64,000 bases of DNA. Origin: Candidatus Brevundimonas colombiensis (lineage in GTDB: Bacteria > Pseudomonadota > Alphaproteobacteria > Caulobacterales > Caulobacteraceae). Positions within the stretch are counted from its first letter, which is position 1. Every line of letters starts with the position of its first letter. The translations under genes and the position numbers were made by a program. Below the pieces are notes generated by a model, which searched no databases, was not told the origin of the DNA, and worked only from the letters and a program-made list of their open reading frames with translations. This document shows positions 28,174 to 36,996 of the stretch, in pieces. The DNA lies in assembly GCA_029202665.1 (NCBI GenBank), contig CP119326.1, positions 310,001-374,000 of the forward strand, read 5' to 3'.

Positions 28174-28905
28174 ATGATCCGTCTGCATGTTCAGGGCGAC
28201 CTCGCCCCCGCCGCCGCCGTCGCGCCCACGCTGGACCAGTCCCGCTATCTGACGCAGGTGATGCGGCTGAAGGTCGGCGACGACCTGCTGGTCTTCAACG
28301 GGCGTGACGGCGAATGGCGGGCCTCCGTCGCCGAGGTGCTGAAGAAGGGCGTCATCCTGCGGGCCGAGGAACAGCTGCGGCCCCAGACCTATGGTCCAGA
28401 TCTGGAGCTGATCGTGGCGGTGGTGAAGAAGGCCCGCGTCGAAACCATCGTGGAAAAGGCCGCCGAACTGGGCGCGCGCCGGGTGCGGCTGGTCCTGACC
28501 AAACGCACCAACGCCGACCGCATCCGCCTGGACCGGCTGGACGCCATCGCCGAGGAAGCCGCCGAACAGACCGGGCGGCTGGACGTGCCCGCCGTCGATG
28601 ATCCGGTCAGGCTGGACGCCCTGCTGGACGGCTGGGAGGCTGGCCCCGAACCCGGACGGAGGCTGATGTTCTGCGACGAGACCGGCGGCGCGCCTGCGGT
28701 GTCCGCCCTTGGCGCGGCGGGGGAAGGCAAATGGTCCATCCTGATCGGACCGGAAGGCGGTTTCTCGCCGGAGGAAGGCGAGCGACTGCGGTCCCTGCCC
28801 TTCACCACCGCCGTTTCGCTGGGTCCGCGCATCCTGCGCGCCGACACGGCCGCCATCGCCGCCATGACCCTGTGGCAGGCGGCGGTCGGCGATTGGGAAC
28901 GCTGA
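28174..28905 (+). CDS. rsmE: 16S rRNA (uracil(1498)-N(3))-methyltransferase RsmE
   Basis: A 243-residue SPOUT methyltransferase acting on helix 44 of 16S rRNA. The N-terminal PUA-like domain contains HYL-type YLTQVMRLKVGDDLLVFNG; the knot region has KKARVETIVEKAAELGARRV, LIGPEGGFSPEEGE and SLGPRILRADTAAIAA, all diagnostic for RsmE. The ATG at 28174 gives the usual start. Divergent from the UbiB-like gene with 96 bases between. Confidence 0.96.
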   Translation: MIRLHVQGDLAPAAAVAPTLDQSRYLTQVMRLKVGDDLLVFNGRDGEWRASVAEVLKKGVILRAEEQLRPQTYGPDLELIVAVVKKARVETIVEKAAELGARRVRLVLTKRTNADRIRLDRLDAIAEEAAEQTGRLDVPAVDDPVRLDALLDGWEAGPEPGRRLMFCDETGGAPAVSALGAAGEGKWSILIGPEGGFSPEEGERLRSLPFTTAVSLGPRILRADTAAIAAMTLWQAAVGDWER

Positions 28906-28914
28906 TCCTCGTTC

Positions 28915-29068
28915 CGCTCATCCCCGCGACCCGAGGGACGGCGCGAAGCCGCCGAGGCTGGACCCCGTGCTTTGGGCCATAGGCGTCCAAGTCATGCGAC
29001 ATCGCCCGTCCCGCGCACCGACGACACGAAAGAACCGGCTCCCCGCCCTCGCCTGGGATGAGCGGATT
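28915..29068. repeat. Intergenic element with inverted ends (family D)
   Basis: The ends CCGCTCATCCC (28915-28925) and GGGATGAGCGG (29057-29067) are exact inverses. The interior contains CGAGGGACGGCGCGAAGCCG and TGGACCCCGTGCTTTGGGCC. It fills most of the gap between rsmE and the glutamate-cysteine ligase gene. No second copy of this exact version was seen in the window. Confidence 0.65.
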
Positions 29069-29131
29069 TCATTCAACCCCTTGAGGAACGTTGCATTAGC
29101 CGCCATCTAGCCGCGACAGCAGGGGTTACAG

Positions 29132-30493
29132 ATGGCCGAGAACGCGCCGCTTTCCAGAGACGCTCTGATCGAGGCCATGTCCAAGGGCGCCAAGCCCAAG
29201 GACCAGTGGCGCATCGGCGCCGAGCACGAGAAGTTCGGCTTCGACAAGAATACCCTGGCGCGCCCCGCCTATGAGGGCGAGGGCGGGATCAAGGCCCTGC
29301 TTGAGGGGCTGGAGCGGTTCGGCTGGTCCCGCGTGGAGGAGAACGGCGTCCTGATCGGGCTGGAGCGCCGCAATGCCGAGGGTTTCATCGCCTCGGTCAG
29401 CCTGGAGCCGGGCGGCCAGCTGGAGCTGTCGGGCGCGCCGCTCCTGACCATCCACGACATCTGCAACGAGACCGGCCAGCACCTGATGGAGGTCAAGCAG
29501 GTCGCCGATCAGATCGGCGTCGGCTTCCTGGGCGCCGGTTTCGACCCGCTGTGGACCCGAGAGCAGGTCCCGGTCATGCCCAAGGGCCGCTATGACATCA
29601 TGCGCGCCTATATGCCCAAGGTCGGGTCGCTGGGCCTGGACATGATGCTGCGCACCTGCACCATCCAGGCCAACCTCGACTTCGACAGCGAGGCGGACAT
29701 GGTGATGAAGTTCCGCACCTCCCTGGCGCTGCAACCCATCGCCACCGCCCTGTTCGCCTGTTCGCCCTTCACCGAGGGGCGGCCCAACGGCTTCCTGTCG
29801 GCCCGCGCCAACGTCTGGACCGACACCGACGCCGACCGCACCGGGATGCTGGGTTTCGTGTTCGAGGACGGCTTCGGCTTCGAACGCTATGCCGACTACG
29901 CCTTGGACACGCCGATGTATTTCGCCAAGCGCGACGGCCATTACGTCGACGCCTCGGGCCAGTCGTTCCGCGATTTCCAGGCCGGGAAACTGCCGGCCCT
30001 GCCCGGCCAGTATCCGACGATCAAGGACTGGAACGACCATCTGACCACCCTTTTCCCCGAGGTGCGTCTGAAGGCCTATCTGGAGATGCGCGGCGCCGAC
30101 GGCGGCCCGTGGAGCCGCATCTGCGCCCTGCCCGCCCTGTGGGCCGGGGTCCTGTATGACGCCCCGTCGCTGGCCGCCGCCTGGGACCTGGTCAAGGACT
30201 GGGACATCGCCGACCACGAACGCCTGCGCCGCGACGTGACCCGTTTAGGCCTGAAAGCGGAAGTCGCGGGCCGGTCGGTGCGCGACATCGCCGTCGACCT
30301 GGTCACCATCGCCAAACAGGGGCTGAAGAACCGCGCCAAATTCTCGGGCGGCATGGTGGACGAGCGCGGCTATCTGTCGGAATTGGAAGACATCGCCGAC
30401 AGCGGGATCACCCCGGCCGAACGCCTGCTGGACCTGTATCACGGCGCCTGGCAGGGCGATATGAAACGCATCTACGCCGACTTCGCCTATTAG
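29132..30493 (+). CDS. gshA: Glutamate-cysteine ligase (plant/alphaproteobacterial type)
   Basis: A 453-residue enzyme joining glutamate and cysteine, first step of glutathione synthesis. The family signatures are clear: WRIGAEHEKFGF near residue 26, SLEPGGQLELSGAPL near 91, MRTC-type LRTCTIQANLDF near 173, and EMRGADGGPWSRICALPALWAGVLYD near 317. This is the class shared by plants and alphaproteobacteria rather than the E. coli GshA fold. Full length. It ends with a 4-base overlap against the convergent hypothetical gene. Confidence 0.96.
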   Translation: MAENAPLSRDALIEAMSKGAKPKDQWRIGAEHEKFGFDKNTLARPAYEGEGGIKALLEGLERFGWSRVEENGVLIGLERRNAEGFIASVSLEPGGQLELSGAPLLTIHDICNETGQHLMEVKQVADQIGVGFLGAGFDPLWTREQVPVMPKGRYDIMRAYMPKVGSLGLDMMLRTCTIQANLDFDSEADMVMKFRTSLALQPIATALFACSPFTEGRPNGFLSARANVWTDTDADRTGMLGFVFEDGFGFERYADYALDTPMYFAKRDGHYVDASGQSFRDFQAGKLPALPGQYPTIKDWNDHLTTLFPEVRLKAYLEMRGADGGPWSRICALPALWAGVLYDAPSLAAAWDLVKDWDIADHERLRRDVTRLGLKAEVAGRSVRDIAVDLVTIAKQGLKNRAKFSGGMVDERGYLSELEDIADSGITPAERLLDLYHGAWQGDMKRIYADFAY

Positions 30494-31218
30494 GGCGTGG
30501 TGTAGTCCGAACAGTCGGGCAGCTTGCGATCCGGTCGATACGCCCCCGAGGCCGCATCAAAGGTGAAGCGGCGCGTGAAACTGCATTTCGGATCGCGCGT
30601 CTTCACCAGATCGGCGGGCTTCAGCGGCGGCTTTTCCAGCGAATCCTCCGACCGCGAAACCCCGCGCGGATAGGCGGTCGCCGTGGTTCCATAGGTGAAG
30701 ACGGGCATCACGCCCGCCTCGCCCGTCGCCGTCAGCACCGCGTCGAACGCGTATTCGTCGTGGCAGGCGCCCGCGCGCTGCGCCATGTCCTCCTCGCTGA
30801 AACAGGCGCGGATCATCAGCTCGCTGCGGATCGGCACGGTCAGAACAGGCGTCGTGCCCGCATCGCCCCCGGCGTCCAGCCGATAGAGCCGCAGTTCGGT
30901 CGCCTGGCCCCCGCCGCCGGAATACATGCTGCTGGTCTCGACCTGAACGCCGGCCAGAAAGCCGCCGTCGGCCAGACGGACCAGGCCGGTCCAGGGCTGG
31001 AAATGCTCGACCTCGCTTTTCGTCGTCCGACCCGACGGCAGGGCGTCCGGATGGCGCAAGACAGGCCGAACCACGGGCTCCCCCTCCTGCACGCCCTCCA
31101 CAAGCCCCACACACCACGCCTGGTCGCCGGTGCAGGCGCGATCATCGATCCGCGTCAGGGTTTCGATCCTGTCGGCGTTCGACTGCAGCGCGATGATCAG
31201 AAGAAGGGTGGAAATCAT
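30490..31218 (-). CDS. Secreted protein of unknown function
   Basis: A 242-residue protein with a very short hydrophobic N-terminus (MISTLLLIIALQSNAD), which can serve as a signal peptide. Six Cys residues occur (TGDQAWCVG, RACFSEED, AGACHDEY, DPKCSF, LPDCSDY and the first near 29), suggesting disulfides in the periplasm. No known domain recognised. Codon use is ordinary for the genome, so it is likely a real lineage gene. Confidence 0.72.
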   Translation of the reverse strand: MISTLLLIIALQSNADRIETLTRIDDRACTGDQAWCVGLVEGVQEGEPVVRPVLRHPDALPSGRTTKSEVEHFQPWTGLVRLADGGFLAGVQVETSSMYSGGGGQATELRLYRLDAGGDAGTTPVLTVPIRSELMIRACFSEEDMAQRAGACHDEYAFDAVLTATGEAGVMPVFTYGTTATAYPRGVSRSEDSLEKPPLKPADLVKTRDPKCSFTRRFTFDAASGAYRPDRKLPDCSDYTTP

Positions 31219-31318
31219 GGCGCCATCCTATCCCCGATACGCGGCGACGCCAGTCGATGTTTGGAGCTAATCTTGACAAGGATTGCCAAACCACCACCTT
31301 GGCTTCAGGAGGCCGACC

Positions 31319-31564
31319 ATGGCGACGATGAACATCTCCCTGCCCGATCCGATGAAGGCCTGGGTCGAGGAACAGGCGAAATCCGGCCGTTACGCCAATA
31401 CATCCGACGTCGTGCGCGACCTGATCCGCCGTGAGCAGATCAAGGCCGAGAAGATCGCCCATTGGCGGAGGCTGATCGACGAGGCGGACGCCTCTGGCGT
31501 TTCCGACCAGTCCCCTCGTGAAGTGATCGAGGAGTTGCGCGCCCAGTTGCGCCGCCCCTCCTGA
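31319..31564 (+). CDS. parD: ParD-family antitoxin
   Basis: An 81-residue antitoxin with an N-terminal ribbon-helix-helix (MATMNISLPDPMKAWVEEQ and YANTSDVVRDLIRRE) and a C-terminal toxin-binding helix. It binds and neutralises the ParE toxin encoded next and represses its own promoter. The start has a perfect AGGAGG site at 31307-31312. A TTGACA element at 31273-31278, in the palindrome CTTGACAAG, could be the -35 and operator. Confidence 0.93.
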   Translation: MATMNISLPDPMKAWVEEQAKSGRYANTSDVVRDLIRREQIKAEKIAHWRRLIDEADASGVSDQSPREVIEELRAQLRRPS

Positions 31565-31869
31565 TGCTTCGCCTCAGCCTCAGGGCGAAGGCGGATCTGC
31601 AACAGGTCTATCTGCAAGGTCTTGAACTGTTCGGCGGCCGTCAAGCTGACGACTATATCGAGGGTCTATTCGCGAAACTGGACCTGCTGGCGCAGTTTCC
31701 ACGGCTTGGCGCTGCGCGGCAGGATTTGAGCGCGGACGCCCACGTCGCCTTCTACAAGAGCCATGCCATTCTTTATCGAATCGACGACGTGGACGTTTTC
31801 GTCCGCCGCATTCGACATGGACATGAAGACTGGCAATCCGATGCGCCGGACGACGGATCGAATGACTAA
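31564..31869 (+). CDS. parE: ParE-family toxin
   Basis: A 101-residue RelE/ParE-fold toxin: LSLRAKADLQQVYLQGLELFG at the start, then FAKLDLLAQFPRLGAARQDL and YKSHAILYRIDDVDVFVRRIRHGHEDW, the typical core and C-terminal strand. ParE toxins poison DNA gyrase. Its ATG overlaps the last base of the antitoxin stop codon (TGATG), so translation is coupled. Both genes look intact. Confidence 0.93.
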   Translation: MLRLSLRAKADLQQVYLQGLELFGGRQADDYIEGLFAKLDLLAQFPRLGAARQDLSADAHVAFYKSHAILYRIDDVDVFVRRIRHGHEDWQSDAPDDGSND

Positions 31870-31881
31870 CGGAGACGAACC

Positions 31882-32631
31882 ATGACCCACCCCATCCACG
31901 TCGGCATCGGGGGCTGGACGTTCGAGCCGTGGCGCGGGGTCTTTTATCCCGAGGGATTGGTGCAGAAGCGGGAGCTGGAATATGCGGCGTCCAGACTGAC
32001 CTCGATCGAGATCAACGGCACCTATTATTCCACCTTCAAGCCCGACAGCTGGAGGAAGTGGCGCGACGAGACGCCCGCGGGCTTCGTGTTCTCGGTCAAG
32101 GCCAGCCGCTACTGCACCAATCGCAAGGTGCTGTCGGAAGGCGCGGAGAGCTTCGACAAATTCCTGTCCCAGGGCCTGACCGAACTGGGCGACAAGCTGG
32201 GGCCGATCAACTGGCAGTTCATGGGCACGAAAAAGTTCGACGCCGAGGACTTCGAGGGCTTCCTGAAACTGTTGCCCAGGGAAAAGGACGGCCTGCGGCT
32301 GCGTCACGCGCTGGAGGTCAGGAACCCGACCTTCGCCACCGAGCAATTCTATGATCTGGCGCGCAAATACGGCGCGGCCATCGTCTATGCGGTGGACGAC
32401 GAAGAGCCGACCTGGCCCCAGATCGACGAGGCGACCGCCGACTTCAGCTACGCCCGCCTGATGTCCAGCCGCGAGGACGAGCCGACCGGCATGACCGCGA
32501 CCGAGCTGGACGTCGTGGCGGACCAGGCCCGGGCCTGGGCGAAACGCGGCGACGTCTTCGCCTATTTCATCTCGGGGGCCAAGGTGCGGAACCCGGCGGC
32601 GGCCCAGGCGCTGATCGCCAAGCTGAAATGA
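31882..32631 (+). CDS. DUF72 family protein
   Basis: A 249-residue TIM-barrel protein of the DUF72 (YecE) family. Signatures: VGIGGWTFEPWRGVFYPEGL at the start, YAASRLTSIEINGTYYSTFKPDSWRKWRDETP, FSVKASRYCTN, and LRHALEVRNPTF with the conserved Glu. The biochemical role is unknown. It begins 12 bases after parE but is most likely an independent housekeeping gene. Confidence 0.93.
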   Translation: MTHPIHVGIGGWTFEPWRGVFYPEGLVQKRELEYAASRLTSIEINGTYYSTFKPDSWRKWRDETPAGFVFSVKASRYCTNRKVLSEGAESFDKFLSQGLTELGDKLGPINWQFMGTKKFDAEDFEGFLKLLPREKDGLRLRHALEVRNPTFATEQFYDLARKYGAAIVYAVDDEEPTWPQIDEATADFSYARLMSSREDEPTGMTATELDVVADQARAWAKRGDVFAYFISGAKVRNPAAAQALIAKLK

Positions 32632-32703
32632 GAGGGGCGGGCGGTTGCGACATGCAGCCGCCCCATCAACCGCACCCCCGCTGAAAGACCTGAAGGACAG
32701 ACC

Positions 32704-33765
32704 ATGCCGATCGCCACGCGCGCCTTCGCCGCCCCCGCCGCCGACCAGCCCCTGGCGCCCTACAGCTTCGAGCGGCGCGATCCCGGCCCGAACGACGTGG
32801 TCATCGCGATCAAATACTGCGGCGTCTGTCATTCGGACCTGCACGCGGCGCGCAGCGAGACCGGCCGATCCACCTATCCGCTGGTGCCGGGCCACGAGAT
32901 CGCGGGCGTGGTGAAGACGGTCGGCGCAAACGTCACCCGTTTCAAGCAGGGCGACCGGGTCGGCGTCGGCTGCATGGTCGACAGTTGCCGCGAATGCGCG
33001 TCCTGCCAGGAGGGCGAGGAACAATACTGCGCGCCCGGCTTCACCAGCACCTATGGCGCCAGGGACAAGACGGGCGGCACGGCCGAACCGATCACCCAGG
33101 GCGGCTATTCCGACCACCTCACGGTCGATCAGCATTTTGTCCTGTCGATCCCCGACAGCCTGCCGCTGGATGCGGCCGCGCCCCTGCTGTGCGCGGGCGT
33201 CACCACCTATTCGCCGCTGAAGGAATGGAAGATCGGGCCGGGATCGAAGGTGGCGGTGATCGGCCTGGGCGGCCTGGGCCATATGGCGGTCAAGCTGGCG
33301 GCGGCCCTGGGCGCCGAGGTGACGGTGCTGTCCACCTCGGACCGCAAGAAGGCCGACGCCGAACGGATGGGCGCCAGACATTTCCTGATCAACTCGGACG
33401 ATGCGGCCATGAAGGCGGCGGCCGAAAAGTTCGACCTGATCATCAACACCATCTCGGCCACGCACGAGATCGCCAGCCATGTGCGATTGCTGGCGCGTGA
33501 CGGCACCATGGTGATGCTGGGTCTGACGACCGAGGCTCTGCCGGTGTTCGCCCTGCCGCTGCTGCGGCGGCGGCGGCGCATCGCCGGGTCCCAGATCGGC
33601 GGGATCCGCGAAACGCAGGAGATGCTGGACTTCTGCGCCCGGCACGGGATCGTCTGCGACATCGAAACCATCGCCCCGCACCAGATCAACGACGCCTATG
33701 AGCGGATGCTGAAGTCGGACGTGCGCTATCGCTTCGTCATCGACATGGAGAAGCTGGCCGCCTGA
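32704..33765 (+). CDS. Zinc-dependent NAD(P) alcohol dehydrogenase (YahK/CAD type)
   Basis: A 353-residue medium-chain dehydrogenase. Catalytic zinc ligands are Cys39 in KYCGVCHSDLH and His in PLVPGHEIAG; the structural zinc loop is GCMVDSCRECASCQEGEEQYC. The cofactor motif GLGGLGHMAVKLAAALGAEVTVLS is at about 184-206. The layout matches broad-range aldehyde reductases (YahK, Ahr, cinnamyl-alcohol dehydrogenase group), which reduce aldehydes with NADPH. Substrate unknown. Monocistronic. Confidence 0.95.
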   Translation: MPIATRAFAAPAADQPLAPYSFERRDPGPNDVVIAIKYCGVCHSDLHAARSETGRSTYPLVPGHEIAGVVKTVGANVTRFKQGDRVGVGCMVDSCRECASCQEGEEQYCAPGFTSTYGARDKTGGTAEPITQGGYSDHLTVDQHFVLSIPDSLPLDAAAPLLCAGVTTYSPLKEWKIGPGSKVAVIGLGGLGHMAVKLAAALGAEVTVLSTSDRKKADAERMGARHFLINSDDAAMKAAAEKFDLIINTISATHEIASHVRLLARDGTMVMLGLTTEALPVFALPLLRRRRRIAGSQIGGIRETQEMLDFCARHGIVCDIETIAPHQINDAYERMLKSDVRYRFVIDMEKLAA

Positions 33766-33878
33766 CCCCGAGGCCAAGACTTCCGCCGCGTCAGATTCAC
33801 GCCTTGCGCGCGACATGTCGCGGGTTAATCCTGAGATCAGACACGGCCGCGAACGGCCAACAAGGGACAGGAGACGAC

Positions 33879-34604
33879 ATGGCGCGCGTGGCTTTCGTGA
33901 CAGGCGGCACCCGGGGCATCGGCAAGGCGATCGTCCAGCGGCTGCATGAGGACGGCTTTCGGGTCGCCGCCGGCTATTCCGGCAATGACGAGGCGGCCCA
34001 GGCCACGGCCAAGGCGCTGGGCGTCATGGTGGTCAAGGGCAATGTCGGCAGTTTCGACGACTGCGCCCGCGCCGTCGGCGAGGTCGAGGCCGAGCTGGGG
34101 CCCATCGACATTCTGATCAACAACGCCGGCATCACCCGCGACGGCTTCTTTCACAAGATGAGCCACGACCAGTGGTCAGACGTGATCCGCGTCAACATGG
34201 ACAGCGTGTTCAATATGACGCGCCAGGTCATCAACGGCATGCGCGACCGGGGCCACGGCCGCATCGTCAACATCTCCTCGATCAACGGTCAGAAGGGCCA
34301 GGTCGGCCAGACCAACTATTCCGCCGCCAAGGCCGGGATGATCGGCTTCACCAAGGCGCTGGCGCTGGAGAACGCCAGAAAAGGCGTGACCGTGAACTGT
34401 ATCGCGCCCGGCTATATCGACACGGAAATGGTCGGCGCCATGGACCCCAAGGTGCTGGAGGGCATCATCAGCCACATCCCCGTCGGGCGTCTGGGAAAGG
34501 GGGAGGAGATCGCCGACATGGTGTCCTGGCTGTGCGGCGAGCGTGCCGGATATGTCACAGGCTGCACCCTGTCGCTGAACGGCGGTCAATACCTGGTCGG
34601 TTGA
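33879..34604 (+). CDS. phbB: Acetoacetyl-CoA reductase (PHB synthesis)
   Basis: A 241-residue SDR that reduces acetoacetyl-CoA to (R)-3-hydroxybutyryl-CoA with NADPH. Rossmann motif TGGTRGIG (8-15), NNAGITRD, and the PhbB-specific NISSINGQKGQVGQTNYSAAKAGMIGFTKALA with catalytic Tyr and Lys. The C-terminal GCTLSLNGGQYL is also standard. The ATG at 33879 has GGACAGGAGA upstream. phbA and phbC are not adjacent here. Confidence 0.95.
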   Translation: MARVAFVTGGTRGIGKAIVQRLHEDGFRVAAGYSGNDEAAQATAKALGVMVVKGNVGSFDDCARAVGEVEAELGPIDILINNAGITRDGFFHKMSHDQWSDVIRVNMDSVFNMTRQVINGMRDRGHGRIVNISSINGQKGQVGQTNYSAAKAGMIGFTKALALENARKGVTVNCIAPGYIDTEMVGAMDPKVLEGIISHIPVGRLGKGEEIADMVSWLCGERAGYVTGCTLSLNGGQYLVG

Positions 34605-34653
34605 GCTGGGCTTCGCCCAAAATCCGCCGCGCGTCCCTTTCATCAAGTCTGTC

Positions 34654-35421
34654 ATGAAGTTGATGGGAACGGTCAGGGCGAAAAATTCGCCGCGCGTGAC
34701 CGCGATGGCGGTCGTCGCCCTCGCGGTCATGGGCGTCAGCCTCGCCACGCCCGTCGTCCTGCCCGCCGAGTGCCACGCCCAGACGCGCCGCGCCGTGCCG
34801 CCCACCGCCCGCTATGTCAGCGGCAACGGCCAGGCCTTCATCCTGGACACCTCCGGCTCGCGCGCCCTGCTGCGGTTCGAGCGGTCGACCGAGGTCTGGG
34901 TCCTGCGCCCCACGCCCGCCCCGCGCGGCGACATCATCTATCGCAACGACAATGGCGATCAGGTGCTGAAGGTCACCCCCGACGGCGGCGTGACCCTGTA
35001 CACCACCGCCACGCCCCAGGGGTCGCCCGTGTCGCGCGTCGGCGACGCCCAGGGCCTGGCCAGCGCCACCCTGACCGGCGCCCAGCTGGTCGATTATTTC
35101 ATGCGTCAGAGCTACCGGGCCAGCACGGCCATGGGCCGACTGGTCGTGATCGACGTGGACATCCAGCCGGGCTCGGAACAGGTCGCGGCCGAAACCGTAT
35201 CGGCGGCCAGCGACGCCATCGTGCGCATGGCCCGCGCCTCCAACCTGCGCAGCCAGGTCGAGCGGGTGCGCCGCGTCGTGGTGTCGGACCAGGGCCGGCC
35301 CAGCGTCACCCTGGTCCAGGGCACGCTGCGGATCGTCATCGACGCCGACGCCGGCGTGGCCGGCCGCCCGTCCTCGGCCCGTATCGTGCGGGTCGTCGCC
35401 GGCGATGCGCTGAACCGCTAA
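34654..35421 (+). CDS. Secreted protein, possible DUF4908 family
   Basis: A 255-residue protein with signal peptide (AMAVVALAVMGVSLATPVV...AQT, cleavage ~43). The mature part starts RYVSGNGQAFILDTSGSRALLRFERSTEVWVLRPT and continues with beta-rich repeats; the C-terminal half has DAIVRMARASNLRSQVERVRRVVV. This resembles the alphaproteobacterial DUF4908 proteins, but I am not certain. Role unknown, probably periplasmic. Confidence 0.75.
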   Translation: MKLMGTVRAKNSPRVTAMAVVALAVMGVSLATPVVLPAECHAQTRRAVPPTARYVSGNGQAFILDTSGSRALLRFERSTEVWVLRPTPAPRGDIIYRNDNGDQVLKVTPDGGVTLYTTATPQGSPVSRVGDAQGLASATLTGAQLVDYFMRQSYRASTAMGRLVVIDVDIQPGSEQVAAETVSAASDAIVRMARASNLRSQVERVRRVVVSDQGRPSVTLVQGTLRIVIDADAGVAGRPSSARIVRVVAGDALNR

Positions 35422-35424
35422 GGT

Positions 35425-36147
35425 CTAGAAGGCGTCCTTGGCCGCCCGTCGCGCGGCGAACTGATCGGCGTCGCCTGCGGTCAGGAAGGGGTTGAACCGC
35501 TTCTCCACCCCCATCGTCGTCGGCACGGTCGGTTCGCCCCTGTCACGCGCCGCGAAGATCGCCTCGGCATGGGCGGCGGTTTCGGGGCGATGATCGAGGC
35601 TGAGGGTGAACCGCGCGTTCGCGGCCGTATATTCATGGGCGCACCAGATCACCGTGGCGTCTGGCCAGGCTTTCAGCTGTTGCAGGCTGGCGAACATCTG
35701 ATCGGGCGCGCCTTCGAACAGACGCCCGCAGCCCAGGGCGAACAGGGTGTCGCCGGTGAAGGCCAGCTCATCCGCCGGGGCGTGGAACACGACATGACCC
35801 AGGGTATGGCCCGGCGTGGCCGTGACCTCGAACCGCGTCTCGCCCACCATCACCACGTCGCCGTCGGCGACCACGCGGTCCAGCGGGGCGACCCTGCGCA
35901 CCTCTTCCGGCCCCACGATCTCGCAGCCCGTTTCGGCCTTCAGCTGTTCATTGCCCTCGGTGTGATCGGGGTGCCAGTGGGTGTTCAGGATCAGGTCCAG
36001 CCGGCCCCAGCCCAGCCCTTCCAGCGCTTCCAGGATCCGCGCCGCGTCGGGCGTATCGACCGCCGCGACCACGCCGGTCGCCGCATCGCGGATCAGAAAG
36101 CCGTAGTTGTCGCTGCGGCAGGGGAACAGATGAACGTCCAGGGTCAT
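35425..36147 (-). CDS. gloB: Hydroxyacylglutathione hydrolase (glyoxalase II)
   Basis: A 240-residue metallo-beta-lactamase fold enzyme hydrolysing S-lactoylglutathione, the second step in methylglyoxal removal. Metal ligands: THWHPDH (56-62), ATPGHTLGH, FTGDTLFALGCGRLFEG and CAHEYT. The C-terminal glyoxalase II region (RFTLSLDHRP and PTTMGVEKRFNPFL) is present, which separates it from generic hydrolases. It is divergent from the methyltransferase gene, a frequent alphaproteobacterial neighbourhood. Confidence 0.95.
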   Translation of the reverse strand: MTLDVHLFPCRSDNYGFLIRDAATGVVAAVDTPDAARILEALEGLGWGRLDLILNTHWHPDHTEGNEQLKAETGCEIVGPEEVRRVAPLDRVVADGDVVMVGETRFEVTATPGHTLGHVVFHAPADELAFTGDTLFALGCGRLFEGAPDQMFASLQQLKAWPDATVIWCAHEYTAANARFTLSLDHRPETAAHAEAIFAARDRGEPTVPTTMGVEKRFNPFLTAGDADQFAARRAAKDAF

Positions 36148-36193
36148 GCCGCCATCCTAGCAGGACGGGGGGCGCCGGGCCTATAGTGGCCGG

Positions 36194-36937
36194 ATGCGGC
36201 GCAGCATCGACGAGCTTCGAACCTTCTACGGCGAGCCGACCGGCGCCCTGGCGCGACGGCTGGTGGCGCGCCGACTGGACGACGCCTGGGGCGAGGCGGC
36301 CAACTGCGACGTGCTGGGCGTCGGCTATGCGACGCCGTGGCTGGACGCCTTCGTGGGCGCGCGGCGCGTGGTCGCGGCCATGCCGGGCGGTCAGGGGGTC
36401 GAGCACTGGCCGGCGGTCGGACGCAACCGCACCCTGCTGGTCGACGACCGCCGCCTGCCCTTCGCCGCCGGATCGTTCGACCGCATCCTGCTGGTCCATG
36501 CGCTGGAGGAGGCGGACGACCCCGCCGCCCTGCTGCTCGAGGCCGTCAGGGCGCTGGCGCCGACCGGGCGGATCATCCTGGCGGCGGCGGCGCGCGGGGG
36601 GCTGTGGGCGCGGGCGGACAATACGCCCTTCGGTCACGGGCGGCCCTTCACGCGGCGCCAGCTGGAGCGGCTGGTGCGCGACGTGGGGCTGGAGCCGATG
36701 GCCTGGTCGCAGACCCTGTACGCCCCGCCGTGGGGCCCCATGCTGCCGCTCGCCGACGGGTTCGAACAGGTGGGACGCCATGTCTTTCCCGGAACGGCCG
36801 GCCTGATCCTGCTGGAGGCGACGCGCCAAGGCTACGCCCGCATCCGGCCCAGCGGCCATGCCCAGCGGGTCACAGCCCCGGTCCTGACGCCCCAACCCGC
36901 CGCCTCGATCTCATCGCGACGAAAACCCTACTCCTGA
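36194..36937 (+). CDS. Class I SAM-dependent methyltransferase
   Basis: A 247-residue methyltransferase with a DVLGVGYATPWLDAF motif I variant, a VDDRRLPFAAGSFDRILLVHALEEADDP stretch (motif III region) and PTGRIILAAAARGGLWAR. Proteins of this layout sit beside gloB in many alphaproteobacteria; the substrate is unknown. The last ~25 residues are basic and poorly structured. Start ATG at 36194. Confidence 0.88.
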   Translation: MRRSIDELRTFYGEPTGALARRLVARRLDDAWGEAANCDVLGVGYATPWLDAFVGARRVVAAMPGGQGVEHWPAVGRNRTLLVDDRRLPFAAGSFDRILLVHALEEADDPAALLLEAVRALAPTGRIILAAAARGGLWARADNTPFGHGRPFTRRQLERLVRDVGLEPMAWSQTLYAPPWGPMLPLADGFEQVGRHVFPGTAGLILLEATRQGYARIRPSGHAQRVTAPVLTPQPAASISSRRKPYS

Positions 36938-36996
36938 TCCCCGGCTGACGGTGAGTTGACCGGCGCGGCGTCTGGTCGGACGACGCAAACCGCCTT

